Source: Flaccisagitta enflata
Lineage: Eukaryota > Chaetognatha > Sagittoidea > Aphragmophora
DNA length: 64,000 nucleotides
Reading direction: 5' to 3'
NCBI GenBank assembly: GCA_965153355.1
Contig: OZ231126.1
Coordinates: 92,628,001-92,692,000 of the forward strand
Shown one piece after another: positions 62,141-64,000 of the stretch. The first letter of the stretch is position 1. Every line of letters begins with the position of its first letter. A program made the translations under genes and the position numbers. The notes below the pieces were generated by a model that ran no database searches, was not told where the DNA came from, and worked only from the letters and a program-made list of their open reading frames with translations.

Positions 62141-63694
62141 AACAAGGCCAACACCTTTAAGTCGCGTGCGGGATGATGGTAACTGAATTGACCTGACTCC
62201 TTATTGTATCACTTTATTGACTTAATCCAGACTTAAACCAGACTTAAACCAGACTTAAACCAGACTTAAACCAGACTTAAACCGGACTTAAACCAGACTT
62301 AAACCAGACTTAAACCAGACTTAAACCAGACTTAAACCAGACTTAAACCAGACTTAAACCAGACTTTAACTAGACTCAAACCAGACTCAAACCAGACTCA
62401 AACCAGACTCAAACCAGACTCAAACCAGACTCAAACCAGACTCAAGCCAGACTCAAGCCAGACTCAAGCCAGACTCAAGCCAGACTCAAAGCAGACTCAA
62501 GCCAGACTCAAGCCAGACTCAAGCCAGACTCAAACTAGACTCAAACTAGACTCAAACTAGACTCAAACCAGACTAGACTTAAACCAGACCTAAACCAGAC
62601 CTAAACCAGACTTAAACCAGACTTAAACCAGACTTAAACCAGACTTAAACTAGATCTTAACCAAACTTAAACCAGACCTTAACCAAACTTAAATCAGATC
62701 TAAACCAGACTTAAAATGATGTAAAATGGAATGACTTATAGTGACTCAGAATGACTTATAGTGACTCAGAATGACAAAGAATGACTTAAAATGACTAAAA
62801 ATGACTTAAAATGATTTAAAATGACTAAAAATGATGTAAAATGACAAAAAATGACAAAAATTGCAATCACAAAAAAAAAATGACCTAAATTGACTTAGAA
62901 TGACTTAGAATGACATAGAATGACTAAGATTGACTAAAAATGACTTAAAATGACTTGAAAAAACATAAAACGGTGGAAAAATGCTAAACCTTACAGACTC
63001 GGACTGACTCATAGTGACTCAGAATGACTTCTAGTGACTCAGAATGACTTCTAGTGACTCAGAATGACTTCTAGTGACTCAGAATGACTAAGAATGACTT
63101 AACTCTTAAGACAAACTCATACTAGACTAAAACCAGACTTAAACCAGACATAAACCAGACCAGAATCAGACATAAACCAGACTTAAACCTGACCTAAACC
63201 AGACTTAAACCAGACTTAAACCAGATTTAAACCAGACTTTAACCAGAGTTAACCAGACTCAAACCAGACTTAAAATGACTTGAAATGAATTGAGATGACT
63301 TGAAATAACTTTAAATGGTGTAAAATGACAAAATCTTCAAAAGTCAAAAAATGACTAAGAATGACTAAGAATGACTTAGAATGACTTAAGATGACTTAAG
63401 ATGACTTAGGATGACTTAGAATGACTTTGTATAATTTAAAATAACTTAAAATGACTTAAAATGACATAAAACAACAAAAACTTCAAAAGTCAAAAAATGA
63501 CTTAAAGTGACTTAGAATGACTTGGAATGACTTAGAATGACTTAGAAGGACTTAGAATGACTTAGAATAACTTAAAATGACCTGAAATGACTTAAAATAA
63601 CATAAAGCAACAAAAAAAAGCTAACGAAACCAAAGTGTGACCGACAGACAGACGGACAGAGTGGGTCATAGAGTCGCGTGCACGCGACTAAAAA
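62141..63694 (-). mobile_element. Giant hairpin element C with 11-mer and 10-mer minisatellite core
   Basis: Start AACAAGGCCAACACCTTTAA, word AGTCGCGTGC (62160-62169), the lead as in A, then 11-mers (62228-62710), 10-mers (62720-63110), a second 11-mer block (63125-63270), 10-mers again, CAAAGTGTGACC, GACG core, GTGGGTCATAG, palindrome AGTCGCGTGCACGCGACT (63672-63689), AAAAA. Sub-block order and many private variants are shared with A, so A and C descend from one already-expanded element. Confidence 0.88.
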
Positions 63695-63770
63695 AGGGTC
63701 CCAATTCATAGTTGGGGACGCTTACAGATGTGAGAGACTAGGAAAACAAGAATCATGATGATGGGGCTAT

Positions 63771-64000
63771 TTTGGCATGTGCAACAATCTATCCTATATA
63801 AATCTCATACAATCATTGAAACGCAAATAGAACCTGAAGAAAATTTGGAATAATTATGGACATTTATATAGTGTAAGCTTCCATTATATACAGTAGATTC
63901 CATCTAGACTTGAGATAACGGGGGCAAGCATTATGGAAAGACAAATGAAGCTAAGGGAGTGATATTTAGAATATAAACTGATAAAAGGATACTTTATTAC
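63771..64000. other. AT-rich DNA, no supported feature
   Basis: Nothing recognised up to the window edge. Confidence 0.4.

Larger units (their letters stand above)
61801..63770. repeat. Dispersed repeat (as at 10930-11275) split by hairpin elements
   Basis: The first part (61801-61998: CTGGGGAATCCAACC, GAGCCCTACGCGGGGG) and last part (63695-63770: GGGTCCCAATTCATAGTTGG, AGACTAGGAAAACAAGAATC) are contiguous in the copies near 11000-11770. Here they are separated by 1.7 kb of hairpin-element sequence. Confidence 0.75.

Overview
The window looks like non-genic, repeat-saturated DNA from a eukaryote, probably an invertebrate animal. I found no host gene I would defend: no intron-exon structure, no conserved single-copy protein, no rRNA and no convincing tRNA. 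Almost every long open frame is the translation of a microsatellite (AG, AC, TTG, GAA, ATTC, GAAA or ATC). The only recognisable protein remnants are a 5'-truncated non-LTR retrotransposon reverse transcriptase on the minus strand (37873-38703) and a short C-terminal piece of a similar protein (18121-18306). Both run into a (TG)n tail. The animal assignment rests on this LINE type, the MITE types and the microsatellite richness, and it is tentative.

The dominant component is a family of short interspersed elements, called hairpin elements here, with roughly 35 complete or partial copies. Read in one orientation they start AACAAGGCC, carry a 9-10 base word such as AGTCGCGTGC, then a variable core (GACC/GACG tetranucleotides, 10-11-mer minisatellites or foldback modules). 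They end in a hairpin built from the same word, followed by TAAAA. Five sequence classes of the word exist, and in well-preserved copies the word at the far end matches the hairpin. The layout resembles non-autonomous Helentron/Helitron-like elements (HINE, DINE-1) and bivalve pearl/CvA elements. Three copies are giant (about 1.6-1.8 kb) through 11-mer arrays (50517-52285, 52877-54514, 62141-63694).

The largest structure is an imperfect inverted duplication. About 12135-26370 is repeated in reverse complement at 54669-61030, with about 28 kb between the arms. A hand comparison of one 300-base stretch shows about 10 differences. The left arm is 7.9 kb longer because of three insertions, and the right arm preserves each empty site: 2.09 kb at CTATG, 4.3 kb at TTAA, and 1.47 kb with an 8-base target duplication and terminal inverted repeats. 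Both ends of the duplication fall in or next to hairpin elements of one subfamily.

Region by region: 1-3870 is a nested stack of foldback and hairpin elements. 3880-5720 holds AC, TTG and an 810-base GAA tract. 5720-12130 is degenerate AT-rich DNA with a 620-base MITE. 12135-26370 is the left arm. 26390-54660 is the spacer, with several MITEs, an 8-base-TSD hAT-like element (28371-29037), the LINE, foldback elements, a 150-base satellite and two giant hairpin elements. 54669-61030 is the right arm. 61200-63770 is another interspersed repeat split by hairpin elements.
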